A DNA stretch of 64,000 nt from NCBI GenBank assembly GCA_965367015.1, contig CBDUGY010000001.1, forward strand, positions 37,623 through 101,622, read 5' to 3'. The notes beneath the pieces were generated by a model. It did not search any database, was not told the DNA's origin, and saw only the letters and a program-made list of their open reading frames with translations. Both the position numbers and the translations under genes were made by a program. Of the stretch, positions 53,104-62,261 are shown one piece after another; the stretch's first letter is position 1; each line of letters begins with the position of its first letter. The DNA is from CAXBES01 sp965367015. Lineage in GTDB: Bacteria > Bacteroidota > Bacteroidia > Flavobacteriales > Flavobacteriaceae.

Positions 53104-55710
53104 ATGAAGTTTACTTATTACATTATGGCACTTTTATTCCTGATTACTTTTGGAGTAACTGGCCAAGAACCAGTTGGGCCTACCGCTACAGGTATGATGG
53201 ACCCGCCAGTATATGTTCCTAGCATCGCAGATCAAATTCGTAGTGGGATCATAGAATATGCAGACAACACTCCTATGTTAGGACTGCCAAAAGGAAGATT
53301 TGGGAACAATGTTGTTCCTGGAAAAGGATCGCAAGGGAATGATCCGTTAATGGGGACGCAAGCAAATGCGCCGCAACATAGAGTTCAACCTCCTTCATTA
53401 ATTTTTGTTGCTGATATTTCACAGGCAACTCCGTCCGATCCAACAGGAGCTGCAGGACCAAACCACTACGTAGGTGCGTGGAATTCTGCTTTCAGAATTT
53501 TCGATAAGAATGGTAATCCATTAACTGCCGAATTATCATTAGGAACACTTTTTCCAGGAAATACTATTGGAGATCCAATTGTGTTTTATGATAAGCAAGC
53601 AGATCGCTTTGTGATCACAGAATTTGATAGTAGTCCGAATGGATTTAATGTAGCTGTTTGTCAAGGGTCAGACCCGGTTAACGACGGATGGCACGTGTAT
53701 ACCACTGGTTTTGGAACAGGAAGTTTCCCGGATTATACTAAGTTTTCGGTATGGGGAGATACTTATATGGTAACTGCTAATATCAGTAATGCAAATAGAG
53801 TATTTGCTGTTGAAAGAAATGAAATGTTAAATGGAGATCCGGCGCAGTTCGTTGCATTACCATTACCAGGTCTAGTAACAAGTGGTTTCTATAGCCCGCA
53901 AGCATTCCACACTACAGATCAACTATTAGCACCTGCAGGTACTCCTGCTCCTATTGTATATCTTCAGGATGATGCATGGGGCGGTGTTGCCGATGATCAC
54001 TTAAAAATATGGAGCGCAACTATTGACTGGGTAACCCCGGGTAACTCAACTATGTCTGCAGCTCAAATAATTACAACTGCCGATTTTACCAGTGTTTTTG
54101 ATGGAGGTTCATTCTCTAACAGACCACAAGGTGGAGGACCAGATATTGATATTCTTCAGGCTACAATGATGAACCAAGTGCAATACAGAAGATTTGGAAC
54201 TCACAACTCAGCAGTAATGAATTTTGTAGTTGATGTACTCGCTGGTAGTCCTGAAAAAGCAGCTATTAGATGGTACGAATTACGCCAAGTAGCCGATGGT
54301 CTTCCTTGGACTATCTTCCAGGAAGGAACTTATGAAGCACCCGATGGAAGAGACGCTTACTCCGGAAGTATGGTAATGAATGGAGCCGGAGATATAGCCT
54401 TAGGTTATACCTCTTCTTCTGCAACCGATCGTATTTCTATTCGATATACAGGTCGTTTCGCTACAGACCCATTAAATGTCATGACTGTTAATGAAGAATT
54501 GATAGCTCAAAGTACAGCGGCTAATCCTTCAAACAGATTGGCAGATTATGTTCAATGTACAGTAGATCCAGCAGATGATGCAAGTTTCTGGCATATCGCA
54601 GAGTATTTCGAACCGTCAAGACGTGATGTTGTTGCTCATTTCTCATTAGCACCCCCAATGCCTGATGATAGTGGTGTAGTAAGTATTGACGCCCCTAACA
54701 CAGGTACACTTACAGCTACTGAAGATATAACTGTTACCGTAAGAAATTTTGGAAGCAACTCATTGAGCAATATTCCTATGTCTTATACTGTTAATGCTGG
54801 TCCTGCCGTAAACGATACTTTTGTAGGACCCCTTGCCGCTGGTGCAACAGCTAGTTTTACTTTTGGAACTCAAGCAGATATGTCTGCAGCTGGAGATTAC
54901 ACTATCGTGGCAAGCACTAATTTAGCAGGAGATTCTAACCCTGCAAATGATTCTACCACAAAAACCGTAACAAATGGTATTGTTTACTGTGAACCAATGT
55001 CAAATTGTGCTGGATTTAATGATGGAGTTACCATGATTGAATTAGCAGACCAGGATATCCCGGTAAATTGCGGTGCTACAGGATATAGCAATGATACATC
55101 GATTGTGTTTAATTTTGACCTTGGAACGAATCCTTTCCCTGGTGTAGTACAAATGGGCTTTGCTGATTCTGCATTTGCTATTTGGATTGACTTTAATGAT
55201 AATGGAACTTTTGAAGCAAATGAATTAATCGCTGATGAATTTGTTGCAACAGCAAACACAGACTTTAATTTCTCTGTCGATTTTTCTACGGTCTCAACCG
55301 TAACTATGGGAATGCACCGTATGCGACTTAGAGGTGAAGATTTAGATCAAGCCGGAGACTACTTAGACCCTTGTGATGATTTAGCATTTGGTAGAACAAA
55401 TGACTATACTGCTAATATCACAGGAACGTTAGGTGTTGCTGATCCAACAATTTCTCAATCTGAGTTGATCGTTGTTAGTAACGATAATAGCAATTTCGAT
55501 ATTTCGTTAGTGACTAGTTTTGACGGTAAAGCAGCTATAGCTGTATACGACCTGCTAGGAAAAATGATCGTCTTTAATAATTTAGAGAAAAGTGGTGATC
55601 GTTATAATTATAACCTAAATATGTCTTATGCTGCGGCAGGAGTGTATTTAGTAAAAATTGGTGATGAGAAAACTAATAGTTTTAAAACTGCGAAGATTAT
55701 TGTAAAATAA
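53104..55710 (+). CDS. Large secreted protein with GEVED-type domain and type A T9SS tail
   Basis: An 868-residue exported protein with a signal peptide to about residue 20. The N-terminal ~450 residues form a beta-rich domain with DPTGAAGPNHYVGAWNSA, GDPIVFYDKQADRFVITEFD and GDIALGYTSSSA. A CARDB-like module (about 520-625, GTLTATEDITVTVRNFGSN) and a GEVED domain (about 650-775, AIWIDFNDNGTFEANELI) follow. The last ~80 residues look like a type A sorting tail: AVYDLLGKMI, AAGVYLVKIGDE and KIIVK. Substrate unknown; possibly a surface-associated or cell-wall-acting protein. Confidence 0.82.
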   Translation: MKFTYYIMALLFLITFGVTGQEPVGPTATGMMDPPVYVPSIADQIRSGIIEYADNTPMLGLPKGRFGNNVVPGKGSQGNDPLMGTQANAPQHRVQPPSLIFVADISQATPSDPTGAAGPNHYVGAWNSAFRIFDKNGNPLTAELSLGTLFPGNTIGDPIVFYDKQADRFVITEFDSSPNGFNVAVCQGSDPVNDGWHVYTTGFGTGSFPDYTKFSVWGDTYMVTANISNANRVFAVERNEMLNGDPAQFVALPLPGLVTSGFYSPQAFHTTDQLLAPAGTPAPIVYLQDDAWGGVADDHLKIWSATIDWVTPGNSTMSAAQIITTADFTSVFDGGSFSNRPQGGGPDIDILQATMMNQVQYRRFGTHNSAVMNFVVDVLAGSPEKAAIRWYELRQVADGLPWTIFQEGTYEAPDGRDAYSGSMVMNGAGDIALGYTSSSATDRISIRYTGRFATDPLNVMTVNEELIAQSTAANPSNRLADYVQCTVDPADDASFWHIAEYFEPSRRDVVAHFSLAPPMPDDSGVVSIDAPNTGTLTATEDITVTVRNFGSNSLSNIPMSYTVNAGPAVNDTFVGPLAAGATASFTFGTQADMSAAGDYTIVASTNLAGDSNPANDSTTKTVTNGIVYCEPMSNCAGFNDGVTMIELADQDIPVNCGATGYSNDTSIVFNFDLGTNPFPGVVQMGFADSAFAIWIDFNDNGTFEANELIADEFVATANTDFNFSVDFSTVSTVTMGMHRMRLRGEDLDQAGDYLDPCDDLAFGRTNDYTANITGTLGVADPTISQSELIVVSNDNSNFDISLVTSFDGKAAIAVYDLLGKMIVFNNLEKSGDRYNYNLNMSYAAAGVYLVKIGDEKTNSFKTAKIIVK

Positions 55711-55727
55711 TCTAAGTATTCTAATTT

Positions 55728-55766
55728 TTAAAGGTCCGCAAGATTTTATCTTGCGGACCTTTTTTA
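55728..55766 (+). terminator. Intrinsic terminator
   Basis: A perfect 14-bp stem AAAGGTCCGCAAGA (55730-55743) / TCTTGCGGACCTTT (55749-55762) with a TTTTA loop is followed by a T-run. It closes the large T9SS cargo gene. Confidence 0.93.
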
Positions 55767-55829
55767 TGACCATAATTGTAAATAGGTTTTGTCTGTAAGA
55801 GAAAAAGCTTAATAAGATGTACGAGTGAA

Positions 55830-58800
55830 TTAAAAATAAGCTCTCAATTGGATGCTTCCTGTATGTACGGTTTTGGAGTTCTTACTATTCCTTCCGAAGT
55901 AAGAAAGATTTGCATCCAAATATTTTGTAATTCTTTTCTGAAACAACAATCTCCACGTAAAATTCGTTCCTGGCTGTAGTCCTTCTAACATTTGATAGGC
56001 AACCGGTGAAAATGCACTTCCCATAAAATTATTGTCTATATAATTAAATTCTCCATTGACTGAAATCTTTTCAGCATTGGTATACGCAAAGGAGAATCCT
56101 ATTTTTTGTTGATCTAACGCCTCCATCGCTCCTAACGTATTGTCTTTATTTAAGAATTGATAAAAAACATCAAATCTGGTCTGTACATTTAATAAATATG
56201 AAAGCTTCGGATTTATTTCATAACTGTCTAATTGATAATTTCTACCTGAAAAGTTTTCCGAAGTACTTTTATTGCTACCTATCGAATTATTGAAATTCAA
56301 TATCCAACTTTCCCAGAATTTATGATTAAATTTTAATTGATGACTGTATAATTTGTTCTCCTGAAGTCCGACGGCTAATAAATTACTACTAGATGTCGAA
56401 ATATAGGTATAACTGGTTGTGAATTTTTGCTTTCCACGATTATAAAATAACGCATTCCTAAAATTAAGGGTTAACCCTAACTGATCATCGCCTCCATCTC
56501 TAAATGGATTTAAATTGAAGGCGTCATTAAGACGTTTTATTTTTCTATCGATAATGTAAGAGGTCTGATTATAAAAATGTGACAACACTTTTTGAAAGCC
56601 TTGTCTAGAGCTCCAGGATTGTGGATTGAGTGTTAAGATCTGACTAAATTTATTCTCTCTTACTTTCAGAAATATCTGGTTTGGCAATAAAATCCGAACA
56701 TATTCAGCCTCATCCTGAAACTGCGCTATTTCAAATTCGTCCAGTTCCTGTATTCCGTTATTATTATAATCATTCCACGTATAAATGCCTTCACCAGGCG
56801 CTACTTTTACATAGGTAAATTCCTGCTGCGCGATGACTCCGTTATTAGATTCAATCGCCGTATTAAACCGTATTCCCCCATCTAAGATTGATTGATTGTA
56901 TAAAATTCGAGCGTTAAGGGACTGTTCGTCTTTATCATCTCCATCCTCGTCTTTTAGTACACGGTAGTTGGCAAAAACAGACAGTTGAGATGCCGTAGTG
57001 TTTATAATTTTAGACCTTCCATAAAATGTATGTGATGTACTAACCTTTTTTAAAATTCCATTTCTCAAACTGTCATTTACCCGATATTGATATCCCCCGG
57101 CAGCATAGAGATTTGTACTATCACCAATTCCGCTATAAATCTCGTAAGATTCGAACTTCTGACTCTGAGGCGTTAAACTATCAGTACCAACAGTGCGAAG
57201 TTTATTATTTTCCAAAGCTATTTTTGCACCAATCCAGGCATTTTTTAATGAATAACTTGTAGTAGTATGGAACCTGAAAAATTTAGAATCGAACATAGCT
57301 CCCGTACTATTCAGGTAACTTCCGTTGGTAGTAGATCGCAATTTTTTAAATCGCAGATCTGAAGCTAAAACATGACGATTACCACTGAAATTTTCAGAAT
57401 AATCTAAATTCTGAAACTCATATCTTCCCCCTCCTACCTTAGGATGTGAAATATCGACACCGCTAATTAAAAAACGTTGATCCCCTTTTGGTGTAAAAAG
57501 ATTCCAGTCTCTACTAAACTCTACGTTATAAATTCGTTCCACATTTCGAAAATCTTGGTTTATATAATCTAAAGATCCGAATCCGTCGATTTTCAACGTA
57601 TCTGTAGTCTTTAATAGGGTTTGCCGCGCAGAAAGTCTGCCGGCAAACCCGTCATTATTTCCGTCGTCAATATTTGAAAATAAGTTGAGGTCTTTTTTAC
57701 TTCCGGCAACTTCAAAATCTATTTTTGTCTTCTCGCTTGGATGATAACTTGCGTTTAACCCGCCAACTTGCAATTTTGTAGGTGCATTTAGTTGTATGAT
57801 AGGCTCATAATTACCCTGTGGTACCCCGTTTAGTGGGGGTACATACTCAAAAATCCTACTTATGGCACTTGCATTGCTAATTATATAATTTCCCATATTA
57901 TCGCCAACCAAGGTAAACCGTACGCTAAACAACTCATCGGTGGGATCGTTCGAAAATATAAAAACCTCTTCCCCGTTAATAAGTTCTTTTCTATAAAGAA
58001 TTTTATTTTCTGAAAATGTTTCAGGCTGTGCTGAAGGCGCGGTCATTAAATCCATATTGTCTCCTGCCGCTTGAAGAATACCTACCTGCTCTTCGGATAG
58101 GTTTTGTTGTAAAGGTTGGTTTTTAGCATCATTCTCAGTGTATACATAGACGCCCAGGTCGAAAGTGTCACTGGAATAATTTCCGCCACCATACCCAATA
58201 AAACGGGTGTAGTTTCTGTCGGTGTATTGATACTCAACAAGAATCCGCATATTCGCAGTAATCGGATAGGTAGAATTAAATTTTATTTCCCCGGCATTAT
58301 AATCAATTACATAATCTTCATTTTCTCCCCGCTCCAACAACAGCCCATTAACATATACCCGTTCACTTCCCGATACTATTAAAATATAAAGTTCCCCATT
58401 AGGACCAACCAGTTTATAGGGCCCTTGGTTCCCTTCCTGACCCACAAATGTACTTTGTGCGAAAACACCTCGAACCAATGCTCCCGATGCAAAAGCTGAA
58501 GTTTTTCCACCATTCTTATGTGATACAGTTCCTCTTAAGGAAATCCCTTGCACTTTCTTAGTGAAATTACCGAAATAACTACTAGTATTGTTCAGGTCAA
58601 TATCTCCGGCTCTTATGTTCCAATTATCACTGTAGAGTTCAATAAATATCTGATCAAATTCATCTAAACTTTGAGAATATCCGCCTTCCTGTGTTGGAAT
58701 GTTTGCATCTTGTATAGACGCTCGAATAGAGACTTTGTCGCTAAGTTTACCGGTAATTTGTAGATCTAATTGAGAGTTTACAACAGCATTCTGATTATTA

Positions 58801-59246
58801 CCTATAGTAACCCCTCTGGAAACGCTTCCTACAGTATTCAACCCATCAAAAGGGGTAAAAACATTAGTGTTCGTAGATTGATCCAAGGAATATAGCTTGT
58901 CAATCATTCCGGTGTTTTCAACAATTATTTCAGGATCTAGCGCAAAATAATCCTTAGTTAAAAACTCAGGATATTTATAATACCTGATTACGATGGTGTC
59001 ATGAACCTCCCTGATGTTTTCTGAAAGAGTCAATACACCAGTCTGATAATTTACACCGTAATCCAGTGAATCAAGGCTTGTACCGTGTTTGTCAAGTACC
59101 TGAAACTTAAGCGGATTTATACTCACGGTATCAACTATTATACTATCGGTGACCGCAACTTTTTTTGTCTTTAAATTAGATGAAATATCCTGAGCGTAGC
59201 CTATAGCAGCTAAACAAAACGTAAGGATAAATATGGATAACTTCAT
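55830..59246 (-). CDS. Very large outer-membrane beta-barrel protein
   Basis: A 1138-residue exported protein from the ATG at 59246. A signal peptide ends near residue 19 (IGYAQ). Two beta domains follow in the first 380 residues, including KVYVNGLLLERG-type strands (here RVYVNGLLLERGENEDYVI), then a barrel-like region of alternating aromatic strands to the C-terminus, ending LRAYF with a terminal Phe. Near residue 850 an EF-hand-like loop DYNNNGIQELDEF may bind calcium. It resembles the uncharacterised large OMPs related in style to gliding/T9SS proteins such as SprA, but much shorter. Role unknown. Confidence 0.75.
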   Translation of the reverse strand: MKLSIFILTFCLAAIGYAQDISSNLKTKKVAVTDSIIVDTVSINPLKFQVLDKHGTSLDSLDYGVNYQTGVLTLSENIREVHDTIVIRYYKYPEFLTKDYFALDPEIIVENTGMIDKLYSLDQSTNTNVFTPFDGLNTVGSVSRGVTIGNNQNAVVNSQLDLQITGKLSDKVSIRASIQDANIPTQEGGYSQSLDEFDQIFIELYSDNWNIRAGDIDLNNTSSYFGNFTKKVQGISLRGTVSHKNGGKTSAFASGALVRGVFAQSTFVGQEGNQGPYKLVGPNGELYILIVSGSERVYVNGLLLERGENEDYVIDYNAGEIKFNSTYPITANMRILVEYQYTDRNYTRFIGYGGGNYSSDTFDLGVYVYTENDAKNQPLQQNLSEEQVGILQAAGDNMDLMTAPSAQPETFSENKILYRKELINGEEVFIFSNDPTDELFSVRFTLVGDNMGNYIISNASAISRIFEYVPPLNGVPQGNYEPIIQLNAPTKLQVGGLNASYHPSEKTKIDFEVAGSKKDLNLFSNIDDGNNDGFAGRLSARQTLLKTTDTLKIDGFGSLDYINQDFRNVERIYNVEFSRDWNLFTPKGDQRFLISGVDISHPKVGGGRYEFQNLDYSENFSGNRHVLASDLRFKKLRSTTNGSYLNSTGAMFDSKFFRFHTTTSYSLKNAWIGAKIALENNKLRTVGTDSLTPQSQKFESYEIYSGIGDSTNLYAAGGYQYRVNDSLRNGILKKVSTSHTFYGRSKIINTTASQLSVFANYRVLKDEDGDDKDEQSLNARILYNQSILDGGIRFNTAIESNNGVIAQQEFTYVKVAPGEGIYTWNDYNNNGIQELDEFEIAQFQDEAEYVRILLPNQIFLKVRENKFSQILTLNPQSWSSRQGFQKVLSHFYNQTSYIIDRKIKRLNDAFNLNPFRDGGDDQLGLTLNFRNALFYNRGKQKFTTSYTYISTSSSNLLAVGLQENKLYSHQLKFNHKFWESWILNFNNSIGSNKSTSENFSGRNYQLDSYEINPKLSYLLNVQTRFDVFYQFLNKDNTLGAMEALDQQKIGFSFAYTNAEKISVNGEFNYIDNNFMGSAFSPVAYQMLEGLQPGTNFTWRLLFQKRITKYLDANLSYFGRNSKNSKTVHTGSIQLRAYF

Positions 59247-59412
59247 CAACTATACAACTTAACTCACCCCAGTTTATTTTGTTGATTCTTTTTTTAAATC
59301 TTTCTGAAGATGTTATCTGTAAAAATACAATGTTATTTAAATTAGTAGTTGTTATTCGTGATTCCTTTCTCTTAGCTTAAAGGCAGGAATTATCTTTAAA
59401 TATTTATCTGTT

Positions 59413-60177
59413 TTGAAAATCATCTCTTATAATGTTAATGGTATTCGAGCCGCCATGAGAAAAGGCTTTATCGATTGGTTGAAAGTAGCAAATCCTGATG
59501 TCATCTGTATTCAGGAAACGAAGGCTTCAAAAGAACAGGTGGAAGTAGCCGAGATTGAAGCGGCCGGATATCCATATCATTATTGGTTCAGCGCACAGAA
59601 GAAGGGGTATAGCGGAGTTGCAATCTTCTCAAAAATTAAACCTAATCACGTTGAATACGGCACCGGAATTGAATCTATGGACTTTGAAGGCAGGAATGTT
59701 CGATTAGACTTCGACCATCTTTCGGTAATGAGCCTGTATTTGCCTAGCGGTACCAATATTGCCCGACTGGAACACAAACTGAATTATATGGCCGAGTTTC
59801 AGGAATATATTACCAACCTTAAGAAAGAGATTCCGAATTTAGTTATCTGTGGTGACTATAATATTTGTCATCAAGCAATCGATATACATGATCCCGTTCG
59901 AAATGCAAATGTTTCCGGATTCCTTCCGGTAGAACGCGAATGGATCGGCAACTTTATCGACAACGGATTTATTGACTCTTTTAGATATTTCAATAAGGAA
60001 CCCCACAATTATACGTGGTGGAGCTATAGAGCGAATGCACGTAATAATAATAAAGGATGGCGCATCGATTATAATTTGGTTTCTCAACCCCTACAAGAAA
60101 ATTTAAAACGCGCCGTTATACTATCGGATGCAAAGCATAGCGATCATTGTCCGCTCTTAGTCGAATTAGAATTTTAA
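59413..60177 (+). CDS. xth: Exodeoxyribonuclease III
   Basis: A 254-residue exonuclease III/AP endonuclease for base-excision repair. Motifs are ISYNVNGIRAA at the N-terminus, CIQETKA with the catalytic Glu, GDYNICH with the Asp and Asn, and SDHCPLLVE at the end. The start is a TTG at 59413, which matches the usual N-terminus MKIISYNVNG exactly; no ATG is near. It stands 23 bp before the next gene. Confidence 0.93.
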   Translation: MKIISYNVNGIRAAMRKGFIDWLKVANPDVICIQETKASKEQVEVAEIEAAGYPYHYWFSAQKKGYSGVAIFSKIKPNHVEYGTGIESMDFEGRNVRLDFDHLSVMSLYLPSGTNIARLEHKLNYMAEFQEYITNLKKEIPNLVICGDYNICHQAIDIHDPVRNANVSGFLPVEREWIGNFIDNGFIDSFRYFNKEPHNYTWWSYRANARNNNKGWRIDYNLVSQPLQENLKRAVILSDAKHSDHCPLLVELEF

Positions 60178-60199
60178 TTTAACCTACAAACCTTACAGC

Positions 60200-61153
60200 A
60201 TGTATAAACACTTTTTCCTCCTATTAGCGTTGTTAGTCCTTACCGGCTCCTGCGTTTCATCAAAAATTTACGAAGACCTTAAAGATAAATACGATGCCAT
60301 GCGTCTCGAAAACGAAGCGCTAATGTCGCAATTAGACGGGAAAGGCGGTAATAGCGATTCCTACAGCGTTGCTAATCTTCGGAAGGAAATCGAGAAGCTT
60401 CAGGCTGAAAAAAGCAGACTAGCAATGGATCTGAAGGCTTCGGAAAGTAATTTTAAAAGATTGAAAGATTCCTACGATGCTTTGGAAGCGAATAGTTCTT
60501 CAGCATTAACAGAAAATCTTGAACTCAATCGAAAGCTTCTAACACAATTGGAAGAAAAAGAGAGAGCTTTGGCACAGGAAGAAGCTCGACTCTCAAAACT
60601 TCAGAAGGATCTTGCGGCACGGTCACAACGTGTCGATGAATTGGAGGGAATTATTGCTTCCAAAGATGCTAAAATGAGAGCCTTAAAAGATGCAATTTCA
60701 GCAGCACTTACTAATTTTGAAGGAAACGGTTTAACAGTAGAGCAGCGTGATGGAAAAGTGTATGTTTCTATGGAAAACAAATTGTTATTCGAAAGCGGAA
60801 GCTGGGCAGTGAACACCCGTGGTAGAGAAGCTGTTGTTGAATTGGGGAAAGTCTTAGCCAAAAACCCTGAAATCGCCGTCCTTATTGAAGGACATACAGA
60901 TAACGTGCCATATGGGGGCAGTGGAGCGTTAAAAGACAACTGGGACCTCTCAACAAAACGTGCCACTGCGATCGTTTCAATTTTAACAGAAAACCCTCGT
61001 ATTCCCAAAGATAACCTTACAGCTGCCGGACGAGGAGAATACGCGCCAATTGCTACTAACAACACTTCCGAAGGAAAAGCGAAAAACAGAAGAATTGAAG
61101 TGGTACTCACCCCAAAATTAGACGAAATTAATAAACTATTAAACGAAATGTAA
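60200..61153 (+). CDS. OmpA-family lipoprotein with coiled coil
   Basis: A 317-residue lipoprotein, lipid Cys18 (LTGSCVSS). Residues about 22-165 are a long coiled coil. The OmpA peptidoglycan-binding domain fills about 180-310, with LLFESGSWAVN, IEGHTDNVPYGGSG, DLSTKRATAI, AAGRGEYAP and KNRRIEVVL. Such proteins tether the outer membrane to peptidoglycan. It is 23 bp after xth and may be co-transcribed. A hairpin follows. Confidence 0.9.
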   Translation: MYKHFFLLLALLVLTGSCVSSKIYEDLKDKYDAMRLENEALMSQLDGKGGNSDSYSVANLRKEIEKLQAEKSRLAMDLKASESNFKRLKDSYDALEANSSSALTENLELNRKLLTQLEEKERALAQEEARLSKLQKDLAARSQRVDELEGIIASKDAKMRALKDAISAALTNFEGNGLTVEQRDGKVYVSMENKLLFESGSWAVNTRGREAVVELGKVLAKNPEIAVLIEGHTDNVPYGGSGALKDNWDLSTKRATAIVSILTENPRIPKDNLTAAGRGEYAPIATNNTSEGKAKNRRIEVVLTPKLDEINKLLNEM

Positions 61154-61183
61154 GGCCATTCTTTACGAAGGATTTCTAGAATC

Positions 61184-61216
61184 AGATCTTTCAGGGTATT
61201 GTTACCTGAAAGATCT
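61184..61216 (+). terminator. Intrinsic terminator
   Basis: A perfect 12-bp stem AGATCTTTCAGG (61184-61195) / CCTGAAAGATCT (61205-61216) with a 9-base loop is followed by TT-rich sequence. It ends the OmpA lipoprotein message 14 bp before the next start. Confidence 0.85.
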
Positions 61217-61229
61217 TTAATAATCTTTA

Positions 61230-62261
61230 ATGAAATATACCATACTTCCCAATACCAATCTAGAAGTAAGTAAAATATGTCTTGGAACCATGACCTGGGG
61301 ACAGCAGAACAGCGAAGCTGAAGGTCACGAACAATTGAGTTATGCGTTAGAAAAGGGTGTCAATTTTATCGATACTGCGGAAATGTATTCGGTACCGGGT
61401 AAACAAGAAACACAGGGGAGTACCGAAAGAATCATTGGGACTTGGTTGAAGAAGAATTTAATTAGAGATAAAATTATACTCGCTTCAAAGATTACCGGTC
61501 CTGCTCGAAATTTCGAATATATTAGAAAAGATCTCAATTTTAGTGCACAATCAATAGACGACGCGCTTCACAATAGCTTGAAACGCCTTCAAACCGATTA
61601 TTTAGATCTGTATCAATTGCATTGGCCAGAGCGGGGTGTAAACATTTTTGGAGTTCGGGAGTACCAGCACAATTCGCAATGGCAAGATAATATAGCAGCG
61701 ACCATTGAGCGACTTGAATTTCATATTAAAGCCGGTAAGATTCGTCATATCGGATTATCAAATGAAACCCCATGGGGTGTGATGAGGTATATGGAGGAGG
61801 CACGAATGGGTGCCACAAAAATAGTTTCTGTGCAAAATGCCTATAATTTATTGAATCGACGTGACGAAGCGGGCCTAAGTGAAGTTCTTTTAAGAGAAAA
61901 TGTTGGATACCTCCCGTATTCTCCTTTAGCCTTTGGAATGCTTTCCGGAAAATACCTCAACAATGCGAAACCAACCAATGCAAGAGTTACACTTTTCCCG
62001 AATTATTCCCGCTACAGCGGAAAAAACTCTGTTGAAGCAACTGAGCTGTACAGTGAAATAGCTAAAAAACACGGTCTAAGTTTAACACAAATGGCTCTGG
62101 CATTCGTTCGGCAACAACCTTTTGTAACTTCTACGATTATAGGAGCCACAACGATTGATCAACTTTCAGAAAATATAGAAAGTGTAGACGTACACCTTTC
62201 CGAAAAAATAACAAACGAGATTAATAAAGTACACAGTACTATTCCGAATCCGGCGCCTTAG
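61230..62261 (+). CDS. tas: Aldo/keto reductase, Tas-like
   Basis: A 343-residue NADPH-linked aldo/keto reductase very similar in motif content to E. coli Tas. The tetrad residues lie in FIDTAEMYSV (Asp, Tyr), ASKITGP (Lys) and LYQLHWPE (His). ETQGSTERIIGTWL, GVMRYMEEAR and TSTIIGATTIDQL, also Tas-like, follow. Natural substrate not known. The stop overlaps the convergent acyl-CoA dehydrogenase stop by 4 bp. Confidence 0.9.
   Translation: MKYTILPNTNLEVSKICLGTMTWGQQNSEAEGHEQLSYALEKGVNFIDTAEMYSVPGKQETQGSTERIIGTWLKKNLIRDKIILASKITGPARNFEYIRKDLNFSAQSIDDALHNSLKRLQTDYLDLYQLHWPERGVNIFGVREYQHNSQWQDNIAATIERLEFHIKAGKIRHIGLSNETPWGVMRYMEEARMGATKIVSVQNAYNLLNRRDEAGLSEVLLRENVGYLPYSPLAFGMLSGKYLNNAKPTNARVTLFPNYSRYSGKNSVEATELYSEIAKKHGLSLTQMALAFVRQQPFVTSTIIGATTIDQLSENIESVDVHLSEKITNEINKVHSTIPNPAP

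Noticed and set aside
60601..61110. A 169-codon open frame antisense to the OmpA lipoprotein gene
   Set aside because: It is the shadow of a strongly biased coding frame; the plus strand has a lipobox, coiled coil and complete OmpA motifs.
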